Source: Bacteroidales bacterium (lineage in GTDB: Bacteria; Bacteroidota; Bacteroidia; Bacteroidales; UBA932). From it: a stretch of 32,653 bases of DNA. Where the stretch lies: assembly GCA_017616655.1 (NCBI GenBank), contig JAFZXU010000015.1, positions 1 through 32,653 on the forward strand, read 5' to 3'. Positions 8,872-17,716 of this stretch are shown here, piece by piece; positions within the stretch are counted from its first letter, which is position 1; each line of letters begins with the position of its first letter. A program made the position numbers and the translations under genes. The notes under the pieces are model-generated. The model saw only the letters and a program-made list of their open reading frames with translations. It was not told the DNA's origin and did no database searches.

Positions 8872-9613
8872 AATAAAGGAGAACAGGCAGATTGCGGAAG
8901 GCACCTTCAAAATGGTGCTCAAGGGCGATACCGCCGATGCAGGAGGCAGCGGCAAGTTCGTCAACATCTCCCTGCCGGGCCTCTTCCTGAGGCGTCCGAT
9001 CTCCATCTGCGACCTCTCCGGCGGAGAACTCACCCTTGTTTATAAGGTGGTGGGCAAAGGTACCGGAGATATGGCGCAAATGCAGCCCGGAGAGACCCTG
9101 GACCTTCTGACCGGTCTGGGCAACGGCTTCGACGTTTCGGCCTGCCGCAAGGAGGCTCTTCTACTGGGAGGCGGAGTGGGTACCGCCCCGCTGGTATTCC
9201 TGGCTAGGGAACTTGTGGCCATCGGAAAGCGCGTAACAGCGCTCCTGGGCTTCAACAAGGCTTCAGAGATAATGCTCGCCGACGAACTTCGAAGCCTCGG
9301 AGCAACGGTATTTATCGCAACTCTAGACGGCTCGCAGGGCACCCGCGGCTTCGTAACCGACATCCTTAAGGAGAAAGCCGGCACAGGCAATCCGATAACA
9401 TTCGACTGTTTCTATGCCTGCGGACCGATGCCAATGCTCAAAGCTCTCTGCAGCGCAATCGACGCACCCGGCGAGGTGAGTCTCGAGGAGCGAATGGGAT
9501 GCGGCTTCGGCATCTGCTACGGCTGCAGCTGCCACACAACGGCAGGTCCCAGGCGGGTTTGCGCCGACGGCCCCGTGTTCAAAAAGGAGGAATTGATATG
9601 GCAACAGAAGTGA
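8852..9613 (+). CDS. pyrK: dihydroorotate dehydrogenase B, electron transfer subunit
   Basis: PyrK carries electrons from the catalytic PyrD subunit to NAD+ through FAD and a 2Fe-2S cluster. The 253-residue protein shows the FAD motif RRPIS (48-51), the nucleotide-binding loop LLLGGGVGTAPLVF (103-116), and the cluster cysteines C217, C222, C225 and C237 in GCGFGICYGCSCH to VCADGPVF. Its presence identifies the neighbouring PyrD as the class 1B, NAD-dependent type. It starts inside the end of pyrC and overlaps the pyrD start by 16 bases. Confidence 0.93.
   Translation: MKQRIFEIKENRQIAEGTFKMVLKGDTADAGGSGKFVNISLPGLFLRRPISICDLSGGELTLVYKVVGKGTGDMAQMQPGETLDLLTGLGNGFDVSACRKEALLLGGGVGTAPLVFLARELVAIGKRVTALLGFNKASEIMLADELRSLGATVFIATLDGSQGTRGFVTDILKEKAGTGNPITFDCFYACGPMPMLKALCSAIDAPGEVSLEERMGCGFGICYGCSCHTTAGPRRVCADGPVFKKEELIWQQK
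9585..9590 (+). promoter_or_regulatory. strong ribosome binding site of pyrD
   Basis: AGGAGG lies 7 bases before ATG 9598, inside the end of pyrK. Such a perfect Shine-Dalgarno is uncommon in Bacteroidetes and fixes the pyrD start against the longer frame opening at 9499. Confidence 0.7.
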
Positions 9614-10503
9614 ATTTCTGCGGAATACGCCTTCGCAACCCGGTGATTCCGGCCAGCGGCACCTTCGGATTCGGCCTGGAGATGGCAGATGTCTATGACC
9701 TCGACGTCCTGGGCGGCATCTCCCTGAAGGGGACTACACGCGAAGCGCGTTTCGGCAACGAATGTCCCCGCATCGCGGAGTGCCCCGACGGGATGATCAA
9801 TTCCGTAGGGCTGCAGAATCCCGGCATCGAAGTCTTTGTAAAAGAGAAACTTCCGGCCCTGCGCAAAATATATTCCGGAGCAATCATAGCGAACATCAGC
9901 GGCTTCAGCGAAGATGAATACCGCGAGTGCTGCGAAAAGGCCGCAGAGGCCCCCGAAGTGGATATCATAGAGGTCAACATCTCCTGCCCCAACGTGCACG
10001 GAGGCGGGCTCGCATTCGGCACTTCGGCAAAGGCCGCCGCCGCGGTAACGCACGTCGCCAAGTCGGTCTCGACAAAGCCGGTATTCATCAAGCTCAGCCC
10101 GAATGTCACTGATATAGTGGAAATTGCGCGCGCCTGCGAAGATGAGGGCGCCGACGGCCTGACACTTATAAACACCCTTCTCGGGATGCGAATCGACATA
10201 GCCCGCCGCCGCCCTGTGATTGCCAACCGCTACGGCGGATTCTCGGGCAGGGCGATATTCCCCATTGCGCTGCGAATGGTCAACCAGGTGGCTCGCGCCT
10301 GCCGGATTCCGATAATGGGGTGCGGCGGTGTGGCAACGGCCGAAGATGTCATAGAGATGATGATGGCCGGTGCCACTGCCGTACAGGTCGGAGCCGAAAA
10401 CCTGCGCGACCCGTATGCCTGCAAGCGGATCGCAGAGGAACTGCCGGAGGTGATGTCACGACTGGGAATCAAGGATTTAACTGAAATAATAGGTATCGTA
10501 TGA
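9598..10503 (+). CDS. pyrD: dihydroorotate dehydrogenase B, catalytic subunit
   Basis: This FMN enzyme oxidises dihydroorotate to orotate, together with PyrK. The 301-residue protein begins [21 protein letters not shown] and carries NSVGLQNPG, the catalytic-Cys segment [12 protein letters not shown] (C130), [18 protein letters not shown] and the phosphate-binding [15 protein letters not shown]. The Cys base and the adjacent pyrK both indicate class 1B. The start is set by the AGGAGG at 9585. The end overlaps pyrF by 4 bases. Confidence 0.95.
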   Translation: MATEVNFCGIRLRNPVIPASGTFGFGLEMADVYDLDVLGGISLKGTTREARFGNECPRIAECPDGMINSVGLQNPGIEVFVKEKLPALRKIYSGAIIANISGFSEDEYRECCEKAAEAPEVDIIEVNISCPNVHGGGLAFGTSAKAAAAVTHVAKSVSTKPVFIKLSPNVTDIVEIARACEDEGADGLTLINTLLGMRIDIARRRPVIANRYGGFSGRAIFPIALRMVNQVARACRIPIMGCGGVATAEDVIEMMMAGATAVQVGAENLRDPYACKRIAEELPEVMSRLGIKDLTEIIGIV

Positions 10504-11201
10504 AAGATGTCATAATAGCCTGCGATTTCGGCAGGGCCGAAGAGGCGCTCGCATTCCTGGACCGTTTTGCGGAGTGCCCCCGCAAGCCTTTCGTCAAGAT
10601 AGGAATGGAACTCTACTACGCCTCCGGGCCGGATATCGTAAAGGCGGTCAAGGCACGGGGCCACAGGATTTTCCTGGACCTCAAGCTGCACGATATTCCC
10701 AATACCGTACGCAAGACTATGCAGGTGCTCTCGGCGCTCGACGTGGATATGACGAATGTCCACGCAGCAGGTACGATCGAGATGATGAAGGCGGCCCGCG
10801 AGGGGCTCACCCGCCCCGACTGCACCCGTCCCCTGCTGATTGCGGTGACTCAGCTCACCTCGACAAGCGAGGAGAGGATGCACAGCGACCTGCTGATCGG
10901 AGCGCCTATCGGAGAGACGATTGCGCATTATGCCTCCTGCGCGAAGGAGGCCGGACTCGACGGCGTAGTATGCTCGCCACTGGAGGCTTCGCTTATCAAG
11001 GAGCGTTGCGGTGCAGATTTTCTGGCAGTCACTCCCGGAATCCGCTTTGCGGATGCTGCAGGAGACGACCAGGTGCGTATCACGACTCCCGCCCGCGCAA
11101 GGAAGATTGGCTCCGACTTCATAGTGGTCGGCCGTCCCATCACCGCCGCCCCCGACCCCGTCGCTGCTTATATGAAATGTGTCAAAGATTTTATTGGATG
11201 A
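10500..11201 (+). CDS. pyrF: orotidine 5'-phosphate decarboxylase
   Basis: This enzyme performs the last step, OMP to UMP. The 233-residue protein has the charged catalytic network D60-L-K62-L-H-D65-I66 ([13 protein letters not shown]), the N-terminal substrate Asp D9, and the phosphate-binding TPGIR and VVGRPIT segments. Length and motifs fit the common bacterial group. ATGA overlaps at both ends, with pyrD upstream and pyrE downstream, indicate coupled translation. Confidence 0.94.
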   Translation: MKDVIIACDFGRAEEALAFLDRFAECPRKPFVKIGMELYYASGPDIVKAVKARGHRIFLDLKLHDIPNTVRKTMQVLSALDVDMTNVHAAGTIEMMKAAREGLTRPDCTRPLLIAVTQLTSTSEERMHSDLLIGAPIGETIAHYASCAKEAGLDGVVCSPLEASLIKERCGADFLAVTPGIRFADAAGDDQVRITTPARARKIGSDFIVVGRPITAAPDPVAAYMKCVKDFIG

Positions 11202-11839
11202 ATATGAAAGAGATTATTGCAGAACAATTGCTCAGTATAGGAGCGGTCTTTCTGAGGCCCGAAGAGCCCTTTACCTGGGCCAGCGGCATCAAGAGCCCCA
11301 TCTATTGCGATAACAGACTGATCCTCAGCGCGCCGAAGACCCGCACAATCGTCGAGCAGGCAATCGCCGACACCTTAAAGAAGTACTATCCCGGGGCTGA
11401 AACCCTGATGGGCACCTCGACTGCGGGCATCGCGCACGCCGCCATCGCCGCAACCATCCTCGGCCTGCCTATGGGCTACGTCCGCGGCGAAGCCAAGAGC
11501 CACGGCCGCAACAACCGCATCGAGGGAAGGCTCGACAAAGGCGCAAAAGTAGTTGTCATCGAGGATCTTATCTCCACCGGCGGCAGCGCGATCGAAGTAG
11601 TGGAAGCCCTCCGCGAAGCCGGAGCCGAGGTTCTCGGCATAGTAAGCATCTTCACCTACGGCATGAAGAAGGGGCTTGAGAGGCTCGCAGCAGCCAACGT
11701 AGAGAACCACTCCCTCAGCAACCTAGACACACTCGTGGAGGTCGCCGCCAGGGATGGGCGCATAGCGCCTGAGTGGAAGGAGCGCATCCTCCGCTTCCGC
11801 GACAACCCCTCGGACGAAAGCTGGATAAAAAACAATTGA
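11198..11839 (+). CDS. pyrE: orotate phosphoribosyltransferase
   Basis: This enzyme joins orotate and PRPP to give OMP. The 213-residue protein has the flexible catalytic loop ([11 protein letters not shown], about 100-110) and the PRPP motif [12 protein letters not shown] (E122-D123). ATG 11198 overlaps the pyrF stop (ATGA). A second ATG at 11204 (MKEIIAEQ) would give 211 residues and is nearly as likely. The frame stays open far upstream inside pyrF, but that part is only a shadow of pyrF. Confidence 0.93.
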   Translation: MNMKEIIAEQLLSIGAVFLRPEEPFTWASGIKSPIYCDNRLILSAPKTRTIVEQAIADTLKKYYPGAETLMGTSTAGIAHAAIAATILGLPMGYVRGEAKSHGRNNRIEGRLDKGAKVVVIEDLISTGGSAIEVVEALREAGAEVLGIVSIFTYGMKKGLERLAAANVENHSLSNLDTLVEVAARDGRIAPEWKERILRFRDNPSDESWIKNN

Positions 11840-11845
11840 CGAGAT

Positions 11846-12937
11846 ATGAAACACCTCATCGACCCGACCGACCTCACCAAAGAGGAAGTCGACCAGATTG
11901 TCGAACTGGGAGAGGCCATTTACGCCGACCCCGGGAAGTACCGCGACGCCCTCAAGTATCACAAGCTCGCGACCCTCTTCTACGAACCGAGCACCCGCAC
12001 AAGGCTCAGCTTCACCGCCGCGATGATGGAGCTGGGAGGCAACGTGCTGGGATTCGCCGACGCCACCAACAGCTCCGTAGCCAAAGGCGAAAGCGTCGAG
12101 GATACCGTCAAGGTGGTCGGTTCTTTCGCCGACATTATCGCCATCAGGCACCATATCGAAGGGGCTCCCTATGTGGCCAGCCAGATCTCTTCCGTACCCA
12201 TCATCAATGCAGGAGACGGCAGCCACGCCCATCCCACCCAGACCCTTACCGACCTGATCACCATCAAGAAGGAACTCGGGCACATCGACGACATCACCAT
12301 CGGCTTCTGCGGCGACCTGCGCTTCGGACGGACCGTCCACTCCCTGATCAAGGCCCTTTCGCGCTATAAAGGGATCAACGTCATACTCATCGCGCCGGAC
12401 GAGCTGAAACTGCCCGACTATATAAAACAGGACGTCTGCCGAAAGCAGGGTATCGCATACCGCGAGGTCAACAACATCGAGGAGGTGATTTCAGAGCTCG
12501 ACGTGCTCTATATGACAAGGGTGCAGAAGGAGCGCTTCCTCGACGAGGATGAATTCGAGCGCGTCAAGGACAGCTTCGTCCTCGATAGCAAGAAGATGAC
12601 GCTCGCCAAGGAAAAGATGGCGGTCCTCCACCCTCTTCCCCGCGTCAACGAAATCCTGCCGGAGGTGGACGACGACCCCCGCGCCGCATATTTCCGCCAG
12701 GTGGAATATGGCAAATTCGTACGAATGGCGCTGATCCTCAAGCTGTTGGAATGGAAGGACGATCCCGCCCATCCGATGCCCAAGCCAGAGGAGAACTTCT
12801 CGGACCGCCGCCTGAGGTGCAACAACGCGCGCTGCATCTGCAACTGCGAGCAGCACGTACCGCAGAGTTTCAGGCTCTCGGATTCAGGGATTATCCGCTG
12901 CTTCTACTGCGACTCCCGCGCCGCCAAGAACAACTGA
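11846..12937 (+). CDS. pyrB: aspartate carbamoyltransferase fused to a PyrI-type zinc domain
   Basis: The 363-residue protein forms carbamoyl-aspartate. The catalytic part (about 1-302) has the carbamoyl-phosphate loop STRTRLSF (50-56), SVAKGESVEDT, HPTQTLTDL and HPLPRVNEI. After a charged linker (about 303-322) comes a segment found in PyrI, not in ordinary PyrB. Its four cysteines are C325-x4-C330 and C352-x2-C355, with CIxxxE and SF between, matching the zinc domain of the E. coli regulatory chain. The PyrI nucleotide-binding domain is absent and no separate pyrI is in the window. I infer that the zinc module stabilises the assembly without CTP/ATP control. The gene begins 6 bases after pyrE and ends 3 bases from the opposing SusD-type gene. 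Confidence 0.93.
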   Translation: MKHLIDPTDLTKEEVDQIVELGEAIYADPGKYRDALKYHKLATLFYEPSTRTRLSFTAAMMELGGNVLGFADATNSSVAKGESVEDTVKVVGSFADIIAIRHHIEGAPYVASQISSVPIINAGDGSHAHPTQTLTDLITIKKELGHIDDITIGFCGDLRFGRTVHSLIKALSRYKGINVILIAPDELKLPDYIKQDVCRKQGIAYREVNNIEEVISELDVLYMTRVQKERFLDEDEFERVKDSFVLDSKKMTLAKEKMAVLHPLPRVNEILPEVDDDPRAAYFRQVEYGKFVRMALILKLLEWKDDPAHPMPKPEENFSDRRLRCNNARCICNCEQHVPQSFRLSDSGIIRCFYCDSRAAKNN

Positions 12938-12940
12938 CGG

Positions 12941-15820
12941 CTACTTCTCCTGGAAGGCGAGAATGCAGTTCGAATACACAGTCTCGTCTGTCGGCAGGTC
13001 ATAGGTATAATTGTTCTTCTGCGCAGGGCTCCAGCTGCCGGCATGGGCAGCTATGAAACTGCCTCCGTCTGCGAAGGAACTCCTTACGATGTTGTCGCCC
13101 CAGCGCTTAATGTCGAAGAAGTTGGAACCTTCACCCCAGAGTTCGATGGCACGATAGGTCTTTATCTCTTCAAACAAATCCGCACCGGTCTTGCTGCAGG
13201 AATATGAAGGATCCCTGCCGGAAGTCCTGTTCAGATACTCCAGCCTGTCACGTGCGGCGCTCTCATTCCCAAGGAAATAATTTGCTTCCGCTTCGATGAG
13301 GACCATTTCGGATGCGCGTATGTAGGGCAGCTGCCCCATTCCCGGCGTAATGGTGCAGGCGAACTTGAACTGCATCCAGGCGTAAACCCTGGAGGTTGAA
13401 TAAAGGCCTACCCTGCCGTCTTTAGCCGCATATTCACGGCCATAGCCTGTCAGTTCGGTATCTGCAAGTCCCGAATCCGTATTGTAAGGATATTCCAGGG
13501 GATCAAGGAAAAGCGACTTCCGGATATCGGTCGACGGTATCTTGTCGAACAGGGTCCTGCTGATGCGGGCGGGGCATGTCCTTATCCTTGAAGAATTGCT
13601 GTTATAACCCATATAGGCATAGAAGGACCAATAGTAAATATTGAGCTCCGTAGTTGCGGCGCCCGGCTGCGCTCCCCATATCCACTCGGCATTGGCGAGA
13701 TTGAAACCTGAGGTATATTCACTGTTGGACATCAGAGGGAAACCGTTTTCAGCCATCTGTGCATATTCGAGGGCCTGCTGATAGTTCTTCTGGACGAGGC
13801 TTGCCTTGGCATAGATGGCATACGCGACGCTCTTGTCGGCTATATGCGCGTCGCTGCGGCTCAACGTCGAGTGGTTGAAGAGGGTTATCGCCTCGTCAAG
13901 GTCCGAGTAGATATAATTGAAAACCTCGCTCAGCGTATTCTTGGGAGTCAGGGCCCACACGGGAATATTCCTGTAGGGGAAGCAGGGCTGCGATGCCGCT
14001 TCCGGCCATGCACCTGCATAAATCTGGGCGAGCATCAGATAGCAGTAAGACTTCAGGGTAAGCATCTGAGCCTTATAGAAATCCGAGTCCGCGGTGGTCT
14101 GGCCGGCAACCGCGGCATTGTCGTACTTATGGATAAGGCTTAAAACGTGATTGATGACAGTGTGATAGTAAGCAAGGGGATAATACAGGTTATGGCTGCC
14201 CTGATGGGTAAGAGCCGAATGATCTACGAAGGGGTTGGTGAATGTCGCGTTGGGCACAGCCAACGATTCTCCCGCCAATTCGCCGTATAAGAGCCTGACA
14301 GCTCCTTCACCTCCGAATCCCTGGGAGAATTTCTGGTACTGGGCGGTCATTTTCTGATATATCTTTTCCACCCACTGGGGCAGGAAATCGAGCTTGAAGA
14401 CCTCAGTCAGAGAAATCCCGTTGTTTATAATGGAGAGATAATAGGACTGTCCCTCGGCCAAAGTGACGTTCACACCCGGATTGTCGCTGACGTTCACGCT
14501 ATATAATTTGTAATTGTCGGAGATATCAAGCGAAACGATATTGTTGCCGGAGCAATTGAAGTTAGACAGATTGGGGCATCCGGAGACGTCTAGTTCGGTC
14601 AGCTGGTTATTGGCACAGGAAAAAGTCTGCAGCCACGGCTGGGAACCCAGTATGATGCTGCTTAGATGGTTATTGTCAAGATTGACGCTGGAAAGGAATC
14701 TGTTCTGGCTGAAATCCACTTCGGTCAGTCCTCCGGATACTTCATCCGACGCCCTTGTACCAGCCGATTTCGATCCTGTCGCTTTCAGTGTATTGAGATT
14801 ACGGAAAAGTGCGATTCCTTCAAGGGAAGAAATACCGTCGGTATTGATATCGATGGTCCTGACGGAATTGGCCTCCGCATTGGAAAGGATGAAATCGCCG
14901 TTGGTGTCGAACGACTCGATAATGGCGCCGAAGAAGCCCGGATCCGGAATCTGGGCGGGAGTGCCAGAAAAGACCTTTGAGGTGGTTGCCGCCACATGGT
15001 TGCGCTCGATTGCGAGGGCTTCGGAAGTGGAAACTGTCATCTCGTTGCCGGCATCGTCGCGGAAACAAACCGTAAAGCCCGAATTGAAAGTGACGGGGGG
15101 CAGGGCTATGTAGAAATCCGTCGCTTCCGAGGTGGAAAGGGCGACCCCGGCACCGCAGTCAAGCCTTACCGTACGGGAAGCCGATGTCGAAGGAACCACC
15201 TGTGGATCAGCGCGGTATATCGGCTGAACCATGAAACTGCCGGAGACCGGTTCGTTGGAGTTACCCCTGAAGATTATGCTCTTGATGGTGGCTTCGCCAG
15301 TGAGGCTGAAGCGGATACCGCTGCTTATGGTCTTGAAATTGAATTCGGTGTCGGCTGTGCCTGATGTCACCGCCGCCATCTGCCACAGCCCGGGTGCGAA
15401 CCAGTTGCCGGCATAGCTCTGGACGGCGGGATACGTCATCGAAATCACCCACGAGTCGGACACCTTCAGCATGGCCGTGCCGTCATTCCAAGGATACAGG
15501 GCATAATTTGCCGGAAGTTCGTTGACCGAGGTGTAGGGAGTCTCGGCAGCGACGAAAGTACCGATACCGGTACCTGCTCCTTCATCGAGTATGTACTTCA
15601 GGTTGGCGTCATAACCGGCGAATACACTGATCAGGTCTCCGGTCTGCCAAACCAGGTCCGACCCGTTCAGCTCCGTCCTGGTCCCGCGCTCCATTGAGGC
15701 GGTAAAGACGCGGGCCGTGCTTTTCTTGCCCGAAGTAAGCAGTTCATCCGTCGAAGTGCAGCAGGAAACAATCAGCAGCAACAACGCGAACGACGCAAGG
15801 AAATAAAACTTCGTTTTCAT
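12941..15820 (-). CDS. chimeric surface lipoprotein: fimbrillin-like region, EF-hand loop, leucine-rich repeats, SusD domain
   Basis: The 959-residue protein starts with a lipoprotein signal (LLLLIVSCC, Cys 20/21). Residues about 35-290 (FTASMERGTRTELNG, LVWQTGDLISVF, YALYPWNDG) resemble Mfa-like/fimbrillin-like lipoprotein domains. A canonical EF-hand loop follows (D305, N307, D309, I311, E316), then leucine-rich repeats at about 325-450 (LSSVNLDNNHLSSI, LTELDVSGCPNL). The rest is SusD/RagB-like, with the signature YIRASEMVLIEAEANYFLG and RAIELWGEGSNFFDIKRWG. SusD proteins bind glycans or peptides on the cell surface with a SusC transporter, but no SusC is in the window and the usual SusD N-terminus seems replaced. 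The substrate is unknown. It follows a 39-residue ORF by 11 bases and has its own AGGAGG. Confidence 0.85.
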   Translation of the reverse strand: MKTKFYFLASFALLLLIVSCCTSTDELLTSGKKSTARVFTASMERGTRTELNGSDLVWQTGDLISVFAGYDANLKYILDEGAGTGIGTFVAAETPYTSVNELPANYALYPWNDGTAMLKVSDSWVISMTYPAVQSYAGNWFAPGLWQMAAVTSGTADTEFNFKTISSGIRFSLTGEATIKSIIFRGNSNEPVSGSFMVQPIYRADPQVVPSTSASRTVRLDCGAGVALSTSEATDFYIALPPVTFNSGFTVCFRDDAGNEMTVSTSEALAIERNHVAATTSKVFSGTPAQIPDPGFFGAIIESFDTNGDFILSNAEANSVRTIDINTDGISSLEGIALFRNLNTLKATGSKSAGTRASDEVSGGLTEVDFSQNRFLSSVNLDNNHLSSIILGSQPWLQTFSCANNQLTELDVSGCPNLSNFNCSGNNIVSLDISDNYKLYSVNVSDNPGVNVTLAEGQSYYLSIINNGISLTEVFKLDFLPQWVEKIYQKMTAQYQKFSQGFGGEGAVRLLYGELAGESLAVPNATFTNPFVDHSALTHQGSHNLYYPLAYYHTVINHVLSLIHKYDNAAVAGQTTADSDFYKAQMLTLKSYCYLMLAQIYAGAWPEAASQPCFPYRNIPVWALTPKNTLSEVFNYIYSDLDEAITLFNHSTLSRSDAHIADKSVAYAIYAKASLVQKNYQQALEYAQMAENGFPLMSNSEYTSGFNLANAEWIWGAQPGAATTELNIYYWSFYAYMGYNSNSSRIRTCPARISRTLFDKIPSTDIRKSLFLDPLEYPYNTDSGLADTELTGYGREYAAKDGRVGLYSTSRVYAWMQFKFACTITPGMGQLPYIRASEMVLIEAEANYFLGNESAARDRLEYLNRTSGRDPSYSCSKTGADLFEEIKTYRAIELWGEGSNFFDIKRWGDNIVRSSFADGGSFIAAHAGSWSPAQKNNYTYDLPTDETVYSNCILAFQEK

Positions 15821-15827
15821 ACCGGAG

Positions 15828-15833
15828 CCTCCT
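15828..15833 (-). promoter_or_regulatory. ribosome binding site of the SusD-type gene
   Basis: On the minus strand this reads AGGAGG, 7 bases before ATG 15820. It overlaps the TAG stop of the 39-residue ORF, suggesting translational coupling. It also confirms the start of the lipoprotein. Confidence 0.65.
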
Positions 15834-15951
15834 ACCAGTTGATGGGTTTGTCAATGATGGGATTTTCCAATTGCGACTGTGCCAGAACGGCTCCCGGCTG
15901 CAGCGCAACCGACTCGGAGATTGGCGTCGAATATTCTTCTTTCAGATTCAT
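15832..15951 (-). CDS. 39-residue ORF upstream of the SusD-type gene
   Basis: ATG 15951 opens a 39-codon frame (MNLKEEYSTPISESVAL, ending NPIIDKPINW) that stops 11 bases before the lipoprotein ATG. It has no signal peptide or membrane segment. A start of the form charged residues, then Y-x-x-P, then an alternating hydrophobic stretch, is seen in small proteins next to surface lipoprotein genes in Bacteroidales. This is from general familiarity, not a search. A TATATTTG promoter element lies 28 bases upstream and a strong ribosome binding site overlaps its stop. Function unknown. Confidence 0.55.
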   Translation of the reverse strand: MNLKEEYSTPISESVALQPGAVLAQSQLENPIIDKPINW

Positions 15952-15979
15952 ACTAGAAACGGCTGTAGGAATAATAACA

Positions 15980-15987
15980 CAAATATA
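15980..15987 (-). promoter_or_regulatory. -7 element of the small ORF / SusD-type operon promoter
   Basis: On the minus strand this reads TATATTTG, matching TAnnTTTG, 28 bases before ATG 15951. No clear -33 TTTG is seen. Confidence 0.5.
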
Positions 15988-15988
15988 C

Positions 15989-15996
15989 TACTTTTG
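15989..15996 (+). promoter_or_regulatory. -7 element of the yitT-like gene promoter
   Basis: TACTTTTG matches TAnnTTTG, 29 bases before ATG 16026. It lies one base from the opposing element at 15980-15987, so the two divergent promoters may compete. The -33 box is not recognisable. Confidence 0.4.
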
Positions 15997-16025
15997 CGAA
16001 ACAGAATTGCAGATTATCATTCAGA

Positions 16026-16964
16026 ATGAATAAAATCCTCTCAATCCTCAAGACACAGAAGTTCTGGTCGGAGTTCCTGACCATGACCATCGGAATGTTC
16101 GTGGCCGCTGCCGCAGTCAATTATTTCCTGGTACCCAGCAAGATCATAGTGGGAAGCATCACCGGTCTCTCGATGGTGCTCACCGGAATCCTCGAATCGA
16201 TGGGAATCCCGTTCAAGCTTTCCTTAATGATTTTCTTAATCAATGGAATACTGCTGGTGCTGGCCTACTTCCTGATAGGGCCGGAATTCGGCATCAAGAC
16301 GGTCTATACGGCCCTGATACTGGGTCCGATGATCGAGATATGGGAGTCGATCCTGCCAGCCAGCGCGCTGATGGAACCCGGAAGCACCTCCGTGATGAAC
16401 GACCCATGGTTCGACCTGCTCTGCTTCGTGCTGGTCCTGAGCGCTTCGCAGGCCATAATGTTCCGGATAAACGCAAGTACGGGCGGACTGGACATCCTGG
16501 CCAAGATAATCAATAAATATCTCCATTTCGACATCGGGGCCTCCGTCACCATCGCAGGAGCCATCATCTGCTGCACGGCTTTCGCCATCAATCCCTTCCG
16601 TCTCGTGGTAATCGGCCTTATCGGCACCTGGATCAACGGCACCGTGGTCGATTATTTCACCGCCACCCTCAACCGCCGCAAGAGAGTCTGCATCATCAGC
16701 GACGATCCGGAACGCATCCGGCAATATATAATCGACACTATGAAACGAGGCTGCAGCCTCTACCCCGTCAAGGGCGGATACAAAGGCGAAGAAAGAGTGG
16801 AAATACAGGCCATCCTTGCCCAGAACGAGTTCAGCGACCTGATGAATTTCATCCGCACAAACGACATCCACGCCTTCATAACGGCCGGCAACGTGAGCGA
16901 AGTGTACGGCCTGTGGAAGACGAGCCATCACGGCAAGGACGAGGTCCGCGTCCTCAACCAATAG
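16026..16964 (+). CDS. YitT family membrane protein with C-terminal DUF2179 domain
   Basis: The 312-residue protein has an N-terminal membrane part of about five or six helices (MTIGMFVAAAAVNYFLVPS at 20-38, LSLMIFLINGILLVLAYFLIG, then DLLCFVLVLSASQAI, VTIAGAIICCTAFAI and LVVIGLIGTWING). A soluble C-terminal domain from about 219 (RRKRVCIISDDPERI) contains the Gly-rich KGGYKGEERV turn and ends FITAGNVSEVYG, typical of DUF2179. YitT-type proteins are widespread and their transport function is unsettled. It is probably co-transcribed with the YqaA-like gene 9 bases downstream. Confidence 0.88.
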   Translation: MNKILSILKTQKFWSEFLTMTIGMFVAAAAVNYFLVPSKIIVGSITGLSMVLTGILESMGIPFKLSLMIFLINGILLVLAYFLIGPEFGIKTVYTALILGPMIEIWESILPASALMEPGSTSVMNDPWFDLLCFVLVLSASQAIMFRINASTGGLDILAKIINKYLHFDIGASVTIAGAIICCTAFAINPFRLVVIGLIGTWINGTVVDYFTATLNRRKRVCIISDDPERIRQYIIDTMKRGCSLYPVKGGYKGEERVEIQAILAQNEFSDLMNFIRTNDIHAFITAGNVSEVYGLWKTSHHGKDEVRVLNQ

Positions 16965-16973
16965 CTTTTCCTG

Positions 16974-17435
16974 ATGTCTGACCTTAGCAGCCTGGGGCTT
17001 CTGGGCCTTTTCCTGGGGACGTTCCTGGCCGCGACTGTCGTGCCGTTCAGTTCCGACGCTCTTTACATAGCGGTCCTGCTGGCGACGAAACAGCCATTGG
17101 CCTGCCTTGCAGTAGGCTCGGTCGGCAACTGGCTGGGCAGCGTAACGACCTATGTTCTCGGGCGCACCTGCAGATGGGAATGGCTCGAGAAGACATTCAA
17201 GGTCAAGCGGGAATCGCTCGAGAAGCAGAAGAAGAATATCGACAGATACGGCGTCTGGATGGCCCTCATCAGCTGGGTGCCGATCATCGGCGACGTCATT
17301 TCGCTGGGTCTTGGTTTCTACCGCACCAAGCCCTTCTGGACGATTGTTTTACTGCTCGTCGGAAAAGTCCTGCGATTCTCAGTCTGGACGCTTCTGCTCC
17401 TCCACCCTGCCATCGCCCAGGCACTTCATTTCTGA
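16974..17435 (+). CDS. YqaA-like (DedA/SNARE-associated superfamily) membrane protein
   Basis: The 153-residue protein begins with a hydrophobic segment with GLFLGTFLAATVVPFSSDALYIAVLLA, then GNWLGSVTTYVLGR, a basic loop with many Lys, and WVPIIGDVISLGLGFYR before a final membrane stretch. The order Gly-rich segment, basic loop, W-x-P-x-x-GD fits the YqaA branch of the DedA superfamily, which includes lipid-handling proteins. The exact role is unknown. Its end overlaps by 10 bases the end of the opposing small membrane protein gene. Confidence 0.8.
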   Translation: MSDLSSLGLLGLFLGTFLAATVVPFSSDALYIAVLLATKQPLACLAVGSVGNWLGSVTTYVLGRTCRWEWLEKTFKVKRESLEKQKKNIDRYGVWMALISWVPIIGDVISLGLGFYRTKPFWTIVLLLVGKVLRFSVWTLLLLHPAIAQALHF

Positions 17436-17716
17436 TTTCCCAGCAGATCCCGACGGTTGGGGCCGATGTAGATGAAATAGAGGACGAGGTCGACGGCCAC
17501 GAGGGTGGCGTTGAAGGCATAGAGCCAGGTGACTATGTCGGGGTTGTACAGCAGCTTGTGGATTATTCCGAAAATATAACCCAGTATGATCAGCCCCATG
17601 AAGAAGGGGCTCTTGCCTATCACCACCTTTGTCCGCAGTGACCTGGCTATCGATATGGGCCAGCTCACTGCGAAACAGAGGAGGAACAGCACCTCCCAGA
17701 TGCTGAACGAACTCAT
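17426..17716 (-). CDS. small conserved membrane protein, PQ-loop-like
   Basis: The 96-residue protein has three predicted membrane helices: [35 protein letters not shown] and [20 protein letters not shown]. The first ends in SWPISIARS and is followed by [11 protein letters not shown], an arrangement like half of a PQ-loop/SWEET-type repeat. Similar small proteins occur in Bacteroidetes without known function. The ATG overlaps the pckA stop by 4 bases (ATGA), so it is translated with pckA. Whether it is functionally tied to gluconeogenesis is unknown. Confidence 0.78.
   Translation of the reverse strand: MSSFSIWEVLFLLCFAVSWPISIARSLRTKVVIGKSPFFMGLIILGYIFGIIHKLLYNPDIVTWLYAFNATLVAVDLVLYFIYIGPNRRDLLGNQK

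Noticed and set aside
9499-9597. Longer N-terminus for PyrD
   Set aside because: This segment lies inside pyrK in another frame and is Arg-rich. AGGAGG at 9585 points to ATG 9598.
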